Of a stretch of DNA of 64,000 nt, positions 39,501-42,500 are shown in pieces. The notes beneath the pieces were generated by a model. That model was not told the origin of the DNA, ran no database searches, and was given only the letters and a program-made list of their open reading frames with translations. Origin of the DNA: Lepidostoma basale (taxonomy: Eukaryota > Arthropoda > Insecta > Trichoptera > Lepidostomatidae); the NCBI GenBank assembly GCA_022606425.2, contig JAHDVF020000673.1, positions 1-64,000 on the forward strand, read 5' to 3'. Both the position numbers and the translations under genes were made by a program. Numbering within the stretch: the stretch's first letter is position 1; each line of letters begins with the position of its first letter.

Positions 39501-42500
39501 AATATACTTATTTAAATATTAAATAATATATTTTTGGTGTTGAATCGCTCTTTACATCATTACAGTGCGAGCCAAATCGATGTAAAGGGTAAAGCTATCA
39601 TTATTGATTATCATGTCATGTGATAGGTACCCAATCTATCGCCATTTTATTGGCACGTGAATTCTGCACCAGACCAATGAGAGTGTGACAATCACACTGC
39701 CATCGCCGGGAATCGACCCTGGGATCTTCAAGGTGGCAGTCAAAGCACTTACCACTCGGCCACGAAGGTCGTCAATATATTAATATTGTAATTGTTAACG
39801 GCCTAAAAGCAGCTCAGTGTCGTGAGCTGCTTTTAGGCCGATGTCAGATATGTATTTTTTATTCTTAGACATTTTACATGAATGTATGTATAAAATAATA
39901 TTTAATAAAAATGTTCATATACGAGTATGTAAAACATTTCGGTATAACCTTCATAAGACAACAGGTTTCGAAGCATATTTTTTCAAGGCTTAATACATTT
40001 TGTTTTGTAACGAAATTTTAAATTGTTATTCCCAAGATTATCTTTATTTTACTTTTCTTTTTCTTTTTTATATAATTTGTATATAAAAAAATTAAATTGC
40101 ATATCAGACATGTTTCGGACAACCGGTCCTTCTTCATGTTCACCATAATGGAGTTTTACAAAACTTATATCTTGACCATCAATAAAAATTATAACGGATA
40201 AAATATATCAGGTTAAAGGAGTACATACAGTTTAAAAAGTTTACCCTGAAGAAGGATGTTTTTCATCCGAAACAAGTTAGTTAAAACTATTAAAAAGTTG
40301 TACTTTTACTAATACTTAACGTTTTAAATTCGGTTTTCAAATATGAACATGATTCGAAGTCAATAAAGAAAGAACCTATTTACTAATGAGATCGCAAATA
40401 CGTTTTTTTTTTCTTCTCTTAGCTGTAATATTTACATATTTATCAAGGATATAATCTAAATATTGCGGTGGGCGCGTCCTGTTGGACGATGATAATAAAA
40501 GTAACCATTCCTTTCTCCTAAAGATTGTGACACGTTTTACATTTTTAATTTGATTACTTATTAGAATCGACCATTTTGTTTACGTTAATTAATATCGTCT
40601 CAATAAACACGTGTTTCAAAAAATGTATATTTTTGTAGGCGTATTGCCAACACCTCATTTTTTTTTATTTTATGTTTACTGGAAATATTCCATAAACTAG
40701 TGAAAATAAATTGAAATTTGTTTTTAAGATAATCAAATGGTTTTACTGAAATCTCTTGATGGAAGTTCATTTTAAATAATAATTAAACAAAACGATGTTT
40801 TTTTTAAATACTTCCACTTTTGTCTTTATTTCGACAGCGACCGGTTTCGCCAGGCTCGCTGGCATCGACAGACTGGTGAAACTATTATATACATACATAT
40901 CAGGGGTGGTAAACATGGTTCTATACAAAATTAATCTTCAAATATTAGGTCCTTACATATGAAATTGGCGTTTTGTATGGGAGGAACATAAAGTTGATTT
41001 TTTTTAATATAATATATTTATTTAATCAAAGTATGTACCATTGCTATCTATGCACTTTTGCCATCTCATAGGTAGTTCATCGATCCCTTTACTAAAAAAA
41101 CCATTCGGACGGGAATCAATAAAATCTTTGAAGTCGGCAAGAAGTTATCCAAATTTAGAAAAAAATAGTAATCTGTTGGGGCAAGGTCCGTAGAGTACGG
41201 TGGATGTCTTAGACATTCCAATTGAAGCTCTTCTAATTTGGTAGCCGTCTGTTGTGCAGTGTGGGGTCTAGCGTTATCATAAAGCAGCAGTGGCCTAGAG
41301 CGATTAACCAGCCTCGGTTGTCTAGCAACTAGCTTTTCCATCATGGTTTGCAGTTGCTGACAATAGACATCTGCCGTAATCGTCTGGCCAGATTTAAGAA
41401 AGCTGTAGTGAACGACACCAGCACTAGTCCACCAAACGCTAACAAATAACTTTTTTGGAGTCAAATTTCGCTTGGGGCATGGTTTGGCTGGTTCGGCAGG
41501 GTTCAGCCATTGCGATGAGCGCTTCCGATTATCATACAGGATCCACTTTTCATCACAGGTAATGATTCGATTCAAAATCCCTTCATTATTGTACCGGTTG
41601 AGTAATGCAACGCAGCAGTCAACGCGCGTTTGTTGATTTGCTTCACTCAATTCGTGAGGTACCCACCTTTCAAGCTTTTTCACCTTCCCAATTTGCTTCA
41701 AGTGGATTAAAACAGTTTTATCACTAACACCGCAGCCCGCAGCTAACTCGGACGTGGTTTGCGATGGATCCGCTTCCACAATAGCCTTCAATTCTTCATT
41801 ATCAACTTTGGTCTCCGGCCGTCCACGGGGCTTGTTCTGCAGGTCGAAATTTCCAGAACGAAAACGTTGGAACCAAAAACGCACTGTGTTTTCTTTTGCG
41901 GCACCGTCGCCATACACATCATTAATCCTTCGAGCCGTTTCTGCAGCACTGGTGCCACGGTGGAACTCGTACTCGTAAATAACGCGATATTTCAAGTTTT
42001 CCATTTTGTAAACTGAGTGACGCAAAGAAAAAAAACAATTGAGGAAAAAAAAATGAATTATAATTTTCGAAACACAAATACTTGAGTAAATAGCTGTATA
42101 AATTTGAATTTGGAATTCCTAACCAAAGAGATGATATTTGAGATCAAAGTTGCCAGTACGGCAAAACGCCAATTTCATATGTAAGGACCTAATATTTATG
42201 TAAAATTTACTGAATTTAAATATTGGTATTACAGGTATTCAAGAAGATTCATATTCAATACAATGGATTATAAATTTTATTATAGCTTACATATTCGTAT
42301 ATAACGTTTGAGAAAAAATGTACTTTTCTGTCGAAATAAAGACAAAAGTGAAAGTAGTTAAAAAAAACATCTTGGACTTGGACTTGGATCTTAAAAAAAC
42401 ATCGTTTTATTTCATTATTATTGAAAATTGTTGTAATGCAATGGTTCCCAAAATTTTAGTGCCATTGCCTTCGTTTTGAAAACATCAATTTTGTAACGCC

